Positions 51,327 through 60,661 of a stretch of DNA of 64,000 bases are shown piece after piece. Made by a program: the position numbers and the translations under genes. The stretch comes from JBBPYC01 sp038200275 (lineage in GTDB: Bacteria; Pseudomonadota; Gammaproteobacteria; Burkholderiales; Burkholderiaceae_C), in NCBI GenBank assembly GCA_038200275.1, contig JBBPYC010000091.1, positions 33,880 to 97,879 on the forward strand, read 5' to 3'. Numbering within the stretch: the stretch's first letter is position 1; each line of letters starts with the position of its first letter. Below the pieces are notes generated by a model that worked only from the letters and a program-made list of their open reading frames with translations, was not told where the DNA came from and made no database searches.

Positions 51327-52796
51327 TTGACTGCACCCCCGGACGCCGCCTCGCAGACCCTGCTTTGGCACGACTACGAGACGTTTGGCAGGTCAGCCCG
51401 CGCCGACCGGCCTGCTCAGTTCGCTGCCGTGCGCACCGACCTCGAACTCAATGAGATCGGTGAACCGCTAAAGTTCTACTGCCAGCCCAGCACGGACTAC
51501 CTGCCGGATCCAGGTGCCTGCCTGTTGACCGGCATCACGCCGCAGATGTGCCTTGAGCGCGGCCTGCCGGAGACCGAATTCGCCGCCCGCATCGAGCAGG
51601 CTCTGGCGCGGCCTGGCACCATTGGCGTCGGCTACAACTCGATCCGGTTCGACGATGAAGTCACACGCCATCTGTTCTGGCGAAATTTGATTGATCCGTA
51701 TGCGCGCGAGCGGAGAAATGGCTGTGGCCGCTGGGATTTGCTGGACTTGATGCGCACCGCGCACGCGCTGCGGCCCGACGGCATCGAGTGGCCAAAGCGC
51801 ACGGACGGCAGCGGTCACACCAGCTTCCGGCTGGGTGACTTGACGGCTGCAAACGGCATCACGCACGACGCTGCGCACGACGCGCTGTCCGATACCCGTG
51901 CCACGCTGGCACTCGCGCGGCTGGTGCGCCAATGCAATCCGAAGCTGTTCGATTTCTGCTTCGGCCTGCGCGACAAGATGGCGGTGGCCAAGCAGTTGGG
52001 GCTACCCGTCGATCCGACCTCTGCGCAGCCATTTCTGCACGTCTCCGGCATGTTCCCCGCCGAGCATGGCCATCTGGCCATCTGCTTTCCGTTGGCGATG
52101 CATCCGACGAATCGCAACGAACTGATTGCCTGGGACCTGCGGGCCGACCCGTCGCCGCTGGCCACGCTGGATGCTGCGACGATTCGCCGCCGCCTGTTCA
52201 CGCGTGCCGATGAACTGATGAGTGGCGAGACCCGGCTGCCGATCAAGACGGTCCGGCTGAACCGCTCCCCGATCGTGATCGGCAACCTACACACATTGCA
52301 ACCGCAGCAAGCGGCGCGCTGGAGCATCGACGCCGCAGCGGCAGAGCAACATGCCGAGGCCGCGCGCTGCCTGCCAGACCTGCAGGCGATCTGGCAGCAG
52401 GTGTTCGAACGGCCGGCTCAAGACGATGTAGACGTGGAGCAGGACCTTTATGCGGGACTGGTCGGCGATGCGGACCGCCGACGGCTTGACCAGTGGCGCA
52501 CCACCGCGCCGGAGCGCCTGGGCAGCCTGCGCCCGAATTTTGACGATCCGCGGCTGCCTGAATTGAGCTGGCGTTGGCGTGCGCGCAACTTTCCGCAGAC
52601 GTTGTCGGAGCAAGAAATCCAGCGCTGGCGCCAGCACTGTGCTGCACGCCTGATCGAAGGCGCCAGTGGAGCGCGTACGCTGGATGCGTACTTCGCCGAG
52701 ATCGACGTGCTCGCCAAAGATGCCGACCCGCGGGGCGAAGAAATCCTTGGCGCGCTGTACGACTGGGCCGAAGCCACTGCGCCTGAGGTGGATTGA
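51327..52796 (+). CDS. sbcB: Exodeoxyribonuclease I
   Basis: 489 residues. The DEDDh exonuclease core is complete: HDYETFG (Asp15/Glu17), YNSIRFDDEV and HDALSDTRATL. The C-terminal SH3-like and helical regions match ExoI, which digests single-stranded DNA 3' to 5' and works with SSB in repair. Start is a TTG at 51327 with GCAGGA 6 bases upstream; the next ATG would remove the catalytic N-terminus. Confidence 0.93.
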   Translation: MTAPPDAASQTLLWHDYETFGRSARADRPAQFAAVRTDLELNEIGEPLKFYCQPSTDYLPDPGACLLTGITPQMCLERGLPETEFAARIEQALARPGTIGVGYNSIRFDDEVTRHLFWRNLIDPYARERRNGCGRWDLLDLMRTAHALRPDGIEWPKRTDGSGHTSFRLGDLTAANGITHDAAHDALSDTRATLALARLVRQCNPKLFDFCFGLRDKMAVAKQLGLPVDPTSAQPFLHVSGMFPAEHGHLAICFPLAMHPTNRNELIAWDLRADPSPLATLDAATIRRRLFTRADELMSGETRLPIKTVRLNRSPIVIGNLHTLQPQQAARWSIDAAAAEQHAEAARCLPDLQAIWQQVFERPAQDDVDVEQDLYAGLVGDADRRRLDQWRTTAPERLGSLRPNFDDPRLPELSWRWRARNFPQTLSEQEIQRWRQHCAARLIEGASGARTLDAYFAEIDVLAKDADPRGEEILGALYDWAEATAPEVD

Positions 52797-52858
52797 GCGA
52801 TGCGATCGCTGTTTCCTGCTCAATCGATATCGATCGCTCGCCGCGCAAGGTAACCACG

Positions 52859-54121
52859 ATGGCAAACGCATTAACGCGCCTCTGGCTCGGCGGCATGAAC
52901 CGACTTGTGAAAGCACAACGTCGACAGACTGTGCGCGCGGTGCAGACGCTGCTCAGGCCCTCGAAGAAATCGAAGCGGCGGGCGCCAAACAAGCCCGGGC
53001 AGCTGGAGAGGTACCTGTCGCCGCTGTCGCTGCTGGCCACGCGCAAGCTGCCAACACCCAAACCGGCACCACCAAAGGCGGCACCTTCACGGGAGGCAGC
53101 CAATGCGCTGGCCACGTCGCCTAAACCGGTCCGTGCGATGGTTCGATCGCGGACCGCACGCAACGCGCCCATCACACCATCCTCGTCGCTTGCCAAAGGC
53201 CGCTTTACGCGCCACCTGTTCAAGCCGACCGCCGAGTCGGCTACCAGCCGCAAACACGCGCTGCACTACTGGCTTTACTGGCCGTCCAAAGCACCGGCCA
53301 CCCCGCGTCCCCTGGTCGTGATGCTGCACGGCTGCGGCCAGACCGCGCTTGAGTTCGCCCAAGGCACGCGCATGAACGAACTGGCCGAGCGCAAGGGCTT
53401 TGCAGTGCTTTATCCGCAGCAGTCGGTTACATCGGAGTCGAGTCGATGCTGGCCTTGGTACTTGGCCGATGTGCAAGCCGGTGAGGGCGACGCGGCATTG
53501 CTGAACGAGTTGGTGCGCGCTGTGCTGACGCAACAGCGGATCGACCGACGACGGGTCTATGTCGCGGGGATTTCTGCCGGTGCGGCGATGGCGCAGATCC
53601 TTGCCCTCACGCAGCCCGGTCTGATCGCAGCCATCGGCATGCATTCCGGGCCGGTGTTTGGCGCGGCTTCATCAAAAGCAAGTGGTTTCGCAACGATGCA
53701 GCAGGGGGCTGCCCTGCACGCCACGCGGGCCGTCGACCGTGTGAAGCGTGCGAATGGCGGTTCGTCCGTGTTGCCGGCCCTGCTGATTCACGGCGACCAC
53801 GACAAAGTGGTCCGCCCAGTCAACCTGATGCAGGCCGCGCGCCAGATGCTGGCAGTGAACGGAATGGATTTGTCCAGCCCGGCGCTGCTGCGCGAGCACC
53901 CGGCCCGTGTTCGCGGTGCGCAGCCAACGCTCGGGCTTCGCACGTTGAGCTACACCGCCCCGGGGGACATCAAGCCGCGTGTCATTGCAGCTCAGGTCGA
54001 TGGGCTCGAACACGCCTGGAGCGGCGGCGCCAGCGGCCTGCGCCACAATTCCGGCATCGGCCCGGACGCCAGTGCGCTGCTGTGGAATTTCTTTGCGCGG
54101 CAGCGCCGCGCAGCGGCCTAG
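52859..54121 (+). CDS. PHB depolymerase family esterase
   Basis: 420 residues. After a basic, Pro/Ala-rich lead of about 120 residues comes an alpha/beta hydrolase domain: oxyanion region HGCGQTALEFAQGTRMNELA, nucleophile Ser239 (AGISAGAA), Asp near 313-315 (HGDHDKV) and His385 (EHAWSGG). No signal peptide, so it is probably intracellular. Relatives cleave polyhydroxybutyrate or phenolic esters. The lead could be a granule- or nucleic-acid-binding tail; that is a guess. AAGG lies 9 bases before ATG 52859; a start 22 codons upstream is also open. Confidence 0.87.
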   Translation: MANALTRLWLGGMNRLVKAQRRQTVRAVQTLLRPSKKSKRRAPNKPGQLERYLSPLSLLATRKLPTPKPAPPKAAPSREAANALATSPKPVRAMVRSRTARNAPITPSSSLAKGRFTRHLFKPTAESATSRKHALHYWLYWPSKAPATPRPLVVMLHGCGQTALEFAQGTRMNELAERKGFAVLYPQQSVTSESSRCWPWYLADVQAGEGDAALLNELVRAVLTQQRIDRRRVYVAGISAGAAMAQILALTQPGLIAAIGMHSGPVFGAASSKASGFATMQQGAALHATRAVDRVKRANGGSSVLPALLIHGDHDKVVRPVNLMQAARQMLAVNGMDLSSPALLREHPARVRGAQPTLGLRTLSYTAPGDIKPRVIAAQVDGLEHAWSGGASGLRHNSGIGPDASALLWNFFARQRRAAA

Positions 54122-54134
54122 TTCGCCTGAGCGC

Positions 54135-55172
54135 TCAGTCTTTTGCCACCTGCAGCACCAGCTTGCCGAAGTTCTCGCCGGAGAAAAGTTTCAGCAATGC
54201 TTCAGGAAACTGCTCGATTCCCTGCACCACATCCTCACGGCTCTTCATGCGGCCATCCTTCAGATAGCCAGCCAATTCGGCAATCGCAACGGGGTAGCGA
54301 TCCGCGTAATCGAACACCACGATGCCCTGCATCAGCGCGCGGTTCACGAGCAGGCTCAAATAGTTCTTCGGACCCTGCACAGCGTCGGTGTTGTTGTACT
54401 GGCTGATCGCGCCGCAGATGATGATGCGCGCACCGCGTGTGATGCGGGTCAGCACTGCGTCCAGGATGTCGCCGCCGACATTGTCGAAATAGATGTCGAC
54501 GCCTTTGGGGCAATGTTCCTTCAGGCCCGCCTTTACGTCGCCAGCCTTGTAATCGATACAGGCGTCAAAACCCAGCTCGCTCACGACCCAGTCGCACTTC
54601 GCCTTGCCGCCCGCGATGCCGACCACGCGGCAGCCCTTTATCTTGGCCAACTGCCCCACGGTCTGGCCGACCGCACCGGCAGCGCCGGATACCACGAGCG
54701 TCTGACCCGCCTGCGGCTTGCCAACATCCATCAGACCGAAGTAGCCCGTCATGCCGGGCATGCCCAGCACGTTGAGCCACTGGGTGATGCTGCCCTGCGA
54801 CAGATCGATACGGTGCAAGCCGGCGCGGCCGAGTTCGTCTTTCGAAACGGAAAGGTAGCGCTGCACGCCCAAGCCGCCGCTGACCACCTCACCTTCGGTG
54901 AAACCAGGGTTGCGCGATGCGATCACGCGGCCGACGCCGCCAGCGCGCATCACTTCGCCGATGCCGACGGGTGGGATGTAGCTCTTGCCTTCATTCATCC
55001 AGCCGCGCATCGCTGGATCGAGCGACAGCGCAAGCGTCTCAACCAGAACGCCGCCGTCTTGCAACTCGGGCACCGACTCGCTGGTGTGCTGCCAGTCGCT
55101 GGCCTTTGGCAGGCCGACCGGACGGGCGGCAAGGCGGATTTGCGTATTGCTGAGGGGGTTGGCGGTGGCCAT
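54135..55172 (-). CDS. NADP-dependent MDR oxidoreductase (CurA/prostaglandin-reductase-like)
   Basis: 345 residues. LSLDPAMRGWM and VSGAAGAVGQTVGQLAK (NADP loop) with GCRVVGIAGG are typical of the zinc-free double-bond reductases that reduce enones with NADPH. Length normal. Convergent with the esterase, 13 bp apart. Confidence 0.92.
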   Translation of the reverse strand: MATANPLSNTQIRLAARPVGLPKASDWQHTSESVPELQDGGVLVETLALSLDPAMRGWMNEGKSYIPPVGIGEVMRAGGVGRVIASRNPGFTEGEVVSGGLGVQRYLSVSKDELGRAGLHRIDLSQGSITQWLNVLGMPGMTGYFGLMDVGKPQAGQTLVVSGAAGAVGQTVGQLAKIKGCRVVGIAGGKAKCDWVVSELGFDACIDYKAGDVKAGLKEHCPKGVDIYFDNVGGDILDAVLTRITRGARIIICGAISQYNNTDAVQGPKNYLSLLVNRALMQGIVVFDYADRYPVAIAELAGYLKDGRMKSREDVVQGIEQFPEALLKLFSGENFGKLVLQVAKD

Positions 55173-55301
55173 TGGAATCGGGATCCTTGGTTTGAGTGTT
55201 CGCGCTAGAACGCGCGTCGGAAGACCAGAAAGCAGGGTAGCCGACAGCCGCAGCCTGGTTGGACGCGAAGGCGACTGCCCGCCCAGCAGGCCACTGGCCG
55301 G

Positions 55302-55997
55302 TCACGAACTGAGCACGCGCCGCACATCAGAATGAAATTCGCGCACGTACAGGATCGCAATCACGCAGACAGTGGCCAGCATGAACGCTTGCGGTGAGAA
55401 AAACCAGCCGATCGCAGCAAAGGCGAAGTAGTACGCACGCAGCCCGGCGTTGAAGGTATCGGCTGCGAGCCCCAACAGCTTGCCCGCGCGCTGCGCGTAT
55501 CGTTGCCGGTCGTGCTCGCCGGCGGCAAAAGCGTCTGCATGTGGCATCGCGCCGATCACCACGCCGACGATCAGATACTGGCGCAGCGACCAGCTGAAGC
55601 GGAAAAACGCGTAGATGAAGATCGCGAGCAGCACGAGCACCTTGAACTCGAACACCGGCAACGAGGTCTGGACCGCAAACGGAATGTCACGCACCAACTC
55701 GTTTGCCTTGTCCGTGGTGCCCAGCACGGCAAACAACCCGCCGATGATCAGGATCGACGTGGACGCAAAGAACGAGGGGCTGGCCGACTGGCTTTGCGTG
55801 ATCACGCCGTCCAGCATGCGCGGCTCACGCAAGGTGCACTGCAGCATCCACTCTCCGCGAAACCGATTGGATACAAACAGCAGCGATGCGCCTCGTTCGC
55901 CCCAGTGCTGCGCGAACCAGCCGTAACCCGCCCAGCCGGCGAGCAGGAACGTCACGGCGGCCCAGTCCAGCCACGGCAGCAGGGAAAGCAGGCGCAT
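55302..55997 (-). CDS. DUF599 family membrane protein
   Basis: 231 residues, four to five membrane helices (near 10-27, 80-98, 115-140 and 190-220). FRFSWSLRQY and the DTFNAGLRAYYFAFA segment are DUF599 marks. Function unknown. It lies between the MDR gene and the tRNAs on the same strand. Confidence 0.85.
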   Translation of the reverse strand: MRLLSLLPWLDWAAVTFLLAGWAGYGWFAQHWGERGASLLFVSNRFRGEWMLQCTLREPRMLDGVITQSQSASPSFFASTSILIIGGLFAVLGTTDKANELVRDIPFAVQTSLPVFEFKVLVLLAIFIYAFFRFSWSLRQYLIVGVVIGAMPHADAFAAGEHDRQRYAQRAGKLLGLAADTFNAGLRAYYFAFAAIGWFFSPQAFMLATVCVIAILYVREFHSDVRRVLSS

Positions 55998-56016
55998 CGA
56001 TCGGTGCGTAGGGAGA

Positions 56017-56093
56017 TGGCCTGCCCGACAGGGATCGAACCTGTGACCCCGAGCTTAGAAGGCTCGTGCTCTATCCAACTGAGCTACGGGCAG
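56017..56093 (-). tRNA. tRNA-Arg (anticodon TCT)
   Basis: 77 bases with encoded CCA. Acceptor CTGCCCG/CGGGCAG, D-arm GCTCAGTTGGATAGAGC, anticodon loop CTTCTAA (TCT) and T-arm AGGTTCGATCC. It follows tRNA-Pro by 32 bp on the same strand, so the pair is probably one transcript. Confidence 0.97.
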
Positions 56094-56125
56094 CTACGTT
56101 GTGTGCGGGAGAGAAGAGAAAGATG

Positions 56126-56202
<77 letters not shown>

Positions 56203-56544
56203 ACGTGTCGCATCATTCTAGCCAGCTGCACGGAACGCCAGATTTTGATGCCGCAAATTTATCTGCGCGGCTGACAGAAGCCGCATCCACGAATTCATGG
56301 GGGCCACCATCATGGAACGACGCAGCCGGGGTTTGCTTGCGGTGACCGCCGCCGCAGAGCCGTCTGGGACAGCGCCATCACAGCCCAAGCGATTCAACTC
56401 GCCCACATGCACAGCGTCACCGAACCGATAGAAGCCTACGGCAAACGGACCACCCCAGTTTGATGATGTGGCTGGACTTCGAAACCGACGGCACCATGAC
56501 GGTGGCTGGCAAAAAGAGCGTGGTAATCGAAAAGGACACGCATG
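56203..56544. other. Stretch without recognisable gene
   Basis: About 340 bp upstream of the tRNA-Pro gene. Short open frames exist on both strands but none reads like a known protein. It probably contains the tRNA promoter (leftward) and further decayed sequence, since the two pseudogenes that follow are also relics. Confidence 0.5.
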
Positions 56545-56870
56545 CAGGCGTTATAGGCACCTTTGCCGGCTCGGGCGAACCAAGTCACGCCGACGGCAGC
56601 GCTGCGCAGGCCGCATTCTGCAATCCACAAGGACTCGCGGTCGATTCCCAGCGGCAACGGGTTCCTGGCCGACACCAGCGAGGAGGTGGTGCACAAGCTC
56701 ACGCCCGACGGTACGGTCAGCGCCATGATCGGACAAGTCGGATTGCGACGCATCTCACTCGGCCTATTGCCCGCGAGCCTGTGTGCGCCGACCGGCGTGG
56801 GCGTCGATCTGCGGGGAACCTGAATATCGGCTCGGCACATACGATCTTGAAGGTCCGGTTCGATGTCGAT
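56545..56870 (+). pseudogene. Decayed NHL-repeat protein fragment
   Basis: Family-like sequence is split over two frames: GTFAGSGEPSHADGS and NPQGLAVDSQ, then (after a +1 shift at about 56652) GNGFLADTSEEVVHKLTPDG and APTGVGVDLRG, then (after a -1 shift at about 56816) NLNIGSAHTILKVR. Together these read as two to three NHL beta-propeller repeats. No start codon or complete domain remains. Confidence 0.7.
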
Positions 56871-56908
56871 GATCGATGATCGATGATCGATGATCGATGA
56901 TCGATGAT
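56867..56908 (+). repeat. 7-bp tandem repeat, six perfect copies
   Basis: CGATGAT is repeated six times without change, preceded by a partial CGATGT. The unit is not a multiple of three, so copy changes would shift any frame. It lies exactly between two pseudogenes. Confidence 0.9.
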
Positions 56909-56922
56909 CAGAGCAGGCACGG

Positions 56923-57510
56923 ATGAACGCAGCTGCCCACAGCCGGCTGCCCGCCTTGCTGTCGCGCAGCTTCGAATTCCGCGAAGGACCGTTTTTGGGT
57001 GTCTCGCTCGACGGTCGACTGCTGAATTACTACTCGCTGTTCATAGTGGTTGTGCGGCTGATGCTCGTGCTGCTGCGCATCGTGAATTCGCCGTTCGGGC
57101 GCGTGTTGCAGGCGATCCGGGGACGAGAGCTTCGGCTTAAGCGATCGGCTATCGCGTGGTGGTTCACCGCACCACGTCGAACGTCCTGGCGGCGCTGTTT
57201 GCCACGCTCGCCGGTGCGATGCTCGCGGTCTGGCTGCGTTACAACGGGCCGGCCACGTCCGCTGTCGTTCGAAATCATGCTCGACGCGCTGCTGATCGTG
57301 GTGACCGGCAGCATGGGCACGATCTACGGCGCGGCGCTGTTCGTGATCGCGCAAAGCCATTTGCAGGACTTGCGTGAAGTGGGCAGCGATGCGGCGGCAG
57401 GCACACTAGCGTGGCTCAGCGTGCTGCTCTCACCCGACTGCTGACTGATGTAGCTCGACGTGCTGTTTGTGCCGTCGGTCTACTTCTTTCCGACCGGCGT
57501 AATTTGGGCG
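56923..57510 (+). pseudogene. Decayed branched-chain amino acid ABC permease (LivM-like), C-terminal part
   Basis: Recognisable LivM segments run in order: EGPFLGVSLDGRLLNYYSLF, NSPFGRVLQAIR, then in another frame (shift near 57137) VVHRTTSNVLAALFATLAGA, then back (shift near 57262) LSFEIMLDALLIVVTGSMGT and LLSPD. Two in-frame stops (57442-57444 and 57451-57453) precede LFVPSVYFFPTG. Only the C-terminal half of the gene is present. No other liv gene is nearby. Confidence 0.8.
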
Positions 57511-57573
57511 CCTGCGCGCCGGGGCCGCAGCACGCTTCAAGTCTTCCATCGATTCTGGCCACCAAGGACACGC

Positions 57574-58452
57574 ATGACGAACCAGCCGACTTCCCACTAC
57601 ATCGAGTGCGCGGGCCGCGAAATCCACTTTATGGAGTGGGGTGCAAACCATGCGCAGACCGTGATCGCCTGGCACGGCCTGGCGCGCACCGGGCGCGACA
57701 TGGATGAGCTGGCCGCGCATTTGTCGTCAGAGCACGGCTACCGCGTGCTCTGCCCGGACACGATCGGTCGCGGACTTTCGCAGTGGAGCCCCGAGCCGAA
57801 AGACGAATACCGCCTGACGTTTTATGCACGCATCGCAGCCGACTTCTGTGATCGGGTTGGCGTTGACCGCGCACACTGGATTGGTACGTCAATGGGCGGG
57901 GCGCTTGGCATGGTCTGCGCATCGGGCTTGATTGAGCCGGCGATGAAGCCGCGCATTCGAAGTCTGGTGCTCAACGACACCGCACCCGAAGTCGCACAAG
58001 CCGCGATCAAGCGCATCCGGTCGTATGCAGGCTCCCCGCCCGCGTTTGCAACCGTGGTTGAGCTCGAGGCATTCTTCCGGCAGGTCTACAAGCCGTATGG
58101 CGCGCTGACCGATGCGCAGTGGCGGCGCTTGACGGAGTCCTCCACGCGGCGGCTGCCCGACGGCCGCGTCACGCCGCACTACGACCCCGCGATGGTGGGC
58201 CAGTTCGTGCATTACCCGAATGACTACCTGATCTGGAACCATTACGACCAGATCGAGGTGCCAACGCTGTGCCTGCGCGGCATCGACTCGGACCTGGTCA
58301 AGCGGGAAACCTTGACCGCGATGGCGCAGCGCGGGCCCGGCACACGCGGCTTGCTGGAGACGGTCGAATTGTCCGGTTGTGGTCATGCGCCAGCGCTGAA
58401 CGTCCCTGAGCATTTCAAATTGATCACGCAGTTTTTGAGCAAGCAGGAATGA
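57574..58452 (+). CDS. Alpha/beta hydrolase
   Basis: 292 residues. AWHGLARTG (oxyanion region), nucleophile Ser106 in IGTSMGGALG, an acid in RGIDSDLV and His in SGCGHAPALN complete the triad. AAGGA lies 6 bases before ATG 57574; the frame is fused upstream to the livM relic but has stops beyond it. Related to esterases and ring-fission hydrolases; substrate unknown. Four-base overlap with the membrane protein gene. Confidence 0.88.
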   Translation: MTNQPTSHYIECAGREIHFMEWGANHAQTVIAWHGLARTGRDMDELAAHLSSEHGYRVLCPDTIGRGLSQWSPEPKDEYRLTFYARIAADFCDRVGVDRAHWIGTSMGGALGMVCASGLIEPAMKPRIRSLVLNDTAPEVAQAAIKRIRSYAGSPPAFATVVELEAFFRQVYKPYGALTDAQWRRLTESSTRRLPDGRVTPHYDPAMVGQFVHYPNDYLIWNHYDQIEVPTLCLRGIDSDLVKRETLTAMAQRGPGTRGLLETVELSGCGHAPALNVPEHFKLITQFLSKQE

Positions 58453-60443
58453 ACCGGTTGGCCGTCGCGCATTGCGGCGCCAATCGCGACAGCGCAGGCG
58501 GTTGGCGCGCTGCGTCGGCGTGTCATGTGCTGCTCAGCCTGCTGTTGTTGTTCGCTGCGCTGGTCGGCGCCGGCATCACGGGCTCATCGGTGCAGATGTA
58601 CCTGGACCAGCCGGGCTTTGTGGAGTCCGATGGACAGGTGCTGTTCGGCGAGAACCGGCTGATCCGCGCCGACGAGTGGCTGGTGGTCACGCGCATGGCC
58701 ATCGGGCAGCAGAATCATCGGCCGGCGCGACCCATCCTCAATTCAAACCTTGGGTCGGACGGACAGAACATGCTGGTGGTCGGCATGACGGGCGTGCCGG
58801 TTGCGCATGTCTCTGCGTTGGCCAAACCGGCCACCTGGGGCTTCTTTGCATTCGATCTGCGCCGCGCATTGGCCTGGTACTGGTGGCTGCCGCCGTTCGG
58901 GTGCCTGCTCGCGCTGTGGGGCGTGATGGCGGTGCTGGTGCCTGGGCGGTGGAAGCTTGGGCTGGCGACTGCAGCCGTCTTCACCAGCTCAGGCTATGTG
59001 ATCGCCTGGTCGAACTGGCCGGCCTACGCGGTACTGTTTCCGGCGGCGGCGTTCTGGTTGTTTTTTCAGCTGCCCAAAGCCCTGGGCGTCTGGCGTTTGA
59101 TGGCGTGGGCAATTGGTTTCGGCTTGTCCCTTGCGGGCTTCTTGCTGGTCCTTTATCCACCCTGGCAGATCACGCTCGGCTACCTGTTCGGTCTGCTGAC
59201 GATTGCGGTGGTGGTGCGAGACCGCTTCTGGACACAGCTGACACTGCCGCGCGTAGCCGCGATGATTGGGTCGCTCGCCGTGTTCGCGCTGATTTGCGGA
59301 TCGTGGTGGATGGACGCCAAACCGGCGATTGATGCGATGCAGGCGACGCTTTATCCAGGCCAGCGCACCACGATCGCTGGTGGCGGGATGTATCTGCTTA
59401 TGAGCTTTCGCGGGTTCTTGAATGCACACACCCTGTACTTTAACGACGGGGCGCTGAATGCGAGCGAATCGTCGTCCTTCCTCTACTTCTATCCCGTGGC
59501 TGCTGCAGCGCTGTTGATCACAGTGGCAAAAAAGCGTATTCGGCCCGCCGCGGTCGAGGCTGCCCTGCTGTTGTTTTGCGTAGTGGCGCTGTGGTTTCAG
59601 TTGATCGGCTTCGGCCTCTGGCTTGCCGAGCAGAGCTTGTGGGGCCGGGTGGTACCGGCCCGCGTCGATCTGAGCCTGGGTCTGGCTTCGGTGCTGTGGT
59701 GCAGTCTGCGTTTGGGTAGGACAGATCAAGGCAGTGTCACGCGCACGCCGGCATGGATCATCATGGCGATCGCTTTGGCGTGGGCTGCCGTGGTCACGGT
59801 GATGTCGATGAGCTCTCCGCAGGTCGCAGTAGGCCCGCTGCCAGCCTGGCTCTGGGTCGCACTGCCGGTCGGTGTATTCGCGCTGTCCTGGGCGCTGCTT
59901 GCCCACCACGCAAAAGCCTTCCTTGGTGCGCTGCTTGCGATCAACGTGCTGACCGCGTTCGCGTTCAACCCGATTGTGCGTGCGCCAACCTTCGTTCGGG
60001 CCACGCCGGCACTGCTTGAACAGACGGGCCCAGTGCGCAAAGCAACACTCGTGGTGGGGAATCTGACTGGCGCCAGCGCGCTACTGGCGGCCGGATTGCC
60101 CATCGCCAACGGTGTCTTCTACTACCCGCCGCTGTCGCTGTGGAACGCGCTTGATCCCGATCATGCATTTGAGCCGGTCTGGAACCGCTATCAGCATTTG
60201 GTGTTTGAGCCCAAGGCGGCTGGCTCGATTGAATCAAGCGACCCCTTTCGCGTGGAGAAAAAACGCGACGACGCGGTGCAGGTTGCGTTCGATCCGCAGC
60301 GCTTCGATTTCCAGGTTCCAAAAGCTGAGCTGGTGTTTGCACCAGGCGACCTGGATTTGTCACGCAATCCATACCTGAGTCTGCTAATGCGGCAAGGCAG
60401 TCAAGCGCTGTACAAAATCCGGCCGGCACCGAAACCGGACTGA
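58449..60443 (+). CDS. Large integral membrane protein, GT-C-like (DUF7657-like)
   Basis: 664 residues with roughly 12 membrane helices. After helix 1 a conserved-looking periplasmic segment reads LFGENRLIRADEWLVVTRM, similar to a family of glycosyltransferase-C-like proteins with an (R)(S/A)DEW motif; the Asp-Glu pair would be the catalytic site if so. The C-terminal 120 residues are extracytoplasmic. It could handle lipid-linked sugars. The ATG overlaps the stop of the hydrolase gene. Function inferred only. Confidence 0.7.
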   Translation: MNRLAVAHCGANRDSAGGWRAASACHVLLSLLLLFAALVGAGITGSSVQMYLDQPGFVESDGQVLFGENRLIRADEWLVVTRMAIGQQNHRPARPILNSNLGSDGQNMLVVGMTGVPVAHVSALAKPATWGFFAFDLRRALAWYWWLPPFGCLLALWGVMAVLVPGRWKLGLATAAVFTSSGYVIAWSNWPAYAVLFPAAAFWLFFQLPKALGVWRLMAWAIGFGLSLAGFLLVLYPPWQITLGYLFGLLTIAVVVRDRFWTQLTLPRVAAMIGSLAVFALICGSWWMDAKPAIDAMQATLYPGQRTTIAGGGMYLLMSFRGFLNAHTLYFNDGALNASESSSFLYFYPVAAAALLITVAKKRIRPAAVEAALLLFCVVALWFQLIGFGLWLAEQSLWGRVVPARVDLSLGLASVLWCSLRLGRTDQGSVTRTPAWIIMAIALAWAAVVTVMSMSSPQVAVGPLPAWLWVALPVGVFALSWALLAHHAKAFLGALLAINVLTAFAFNPIVRAPTFVRATPALLEQTGPVRKATLVVGNLTGASALLAAGLPIANGVFYYPPLSLWNALDPDHAFEPVWNRYQHLVFEPKAAGSIESSDPFRVEKKRDDAVQVAFDPQRFDFQVPKAELVFAPGDLDLSRNPYLSLLMRQGSQALYKIRPAPKPD

Positions 60444-60661
60444 TGCCTGGGCCGTCCAGCCGCCGCCCGAGGCGCAACGGCGTGTCTGGTCACCCGCAAC
60501 GCCAGACGCCGCCGTACTCGCCGCCAGCAGCGCAGTGCGACGTGGAGTGTGGAGCCAAGTGACACTGGTCGGCACGCTGCGATCAAAGCGTCAGCGCGTG
60601 TGCGACGCTTGCTTTTCACGGGCAGAAGAACGGGCTCCCCAAAACCGGAAGCGGCGGTTGC

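Noticed and set aside
60444..60661. Possible small gene between the membrane protein and the antiporter
   Set aside because: Open frames of about 60-180 codons exist only as parts of antisense frames; no recognisable protein or start signal.
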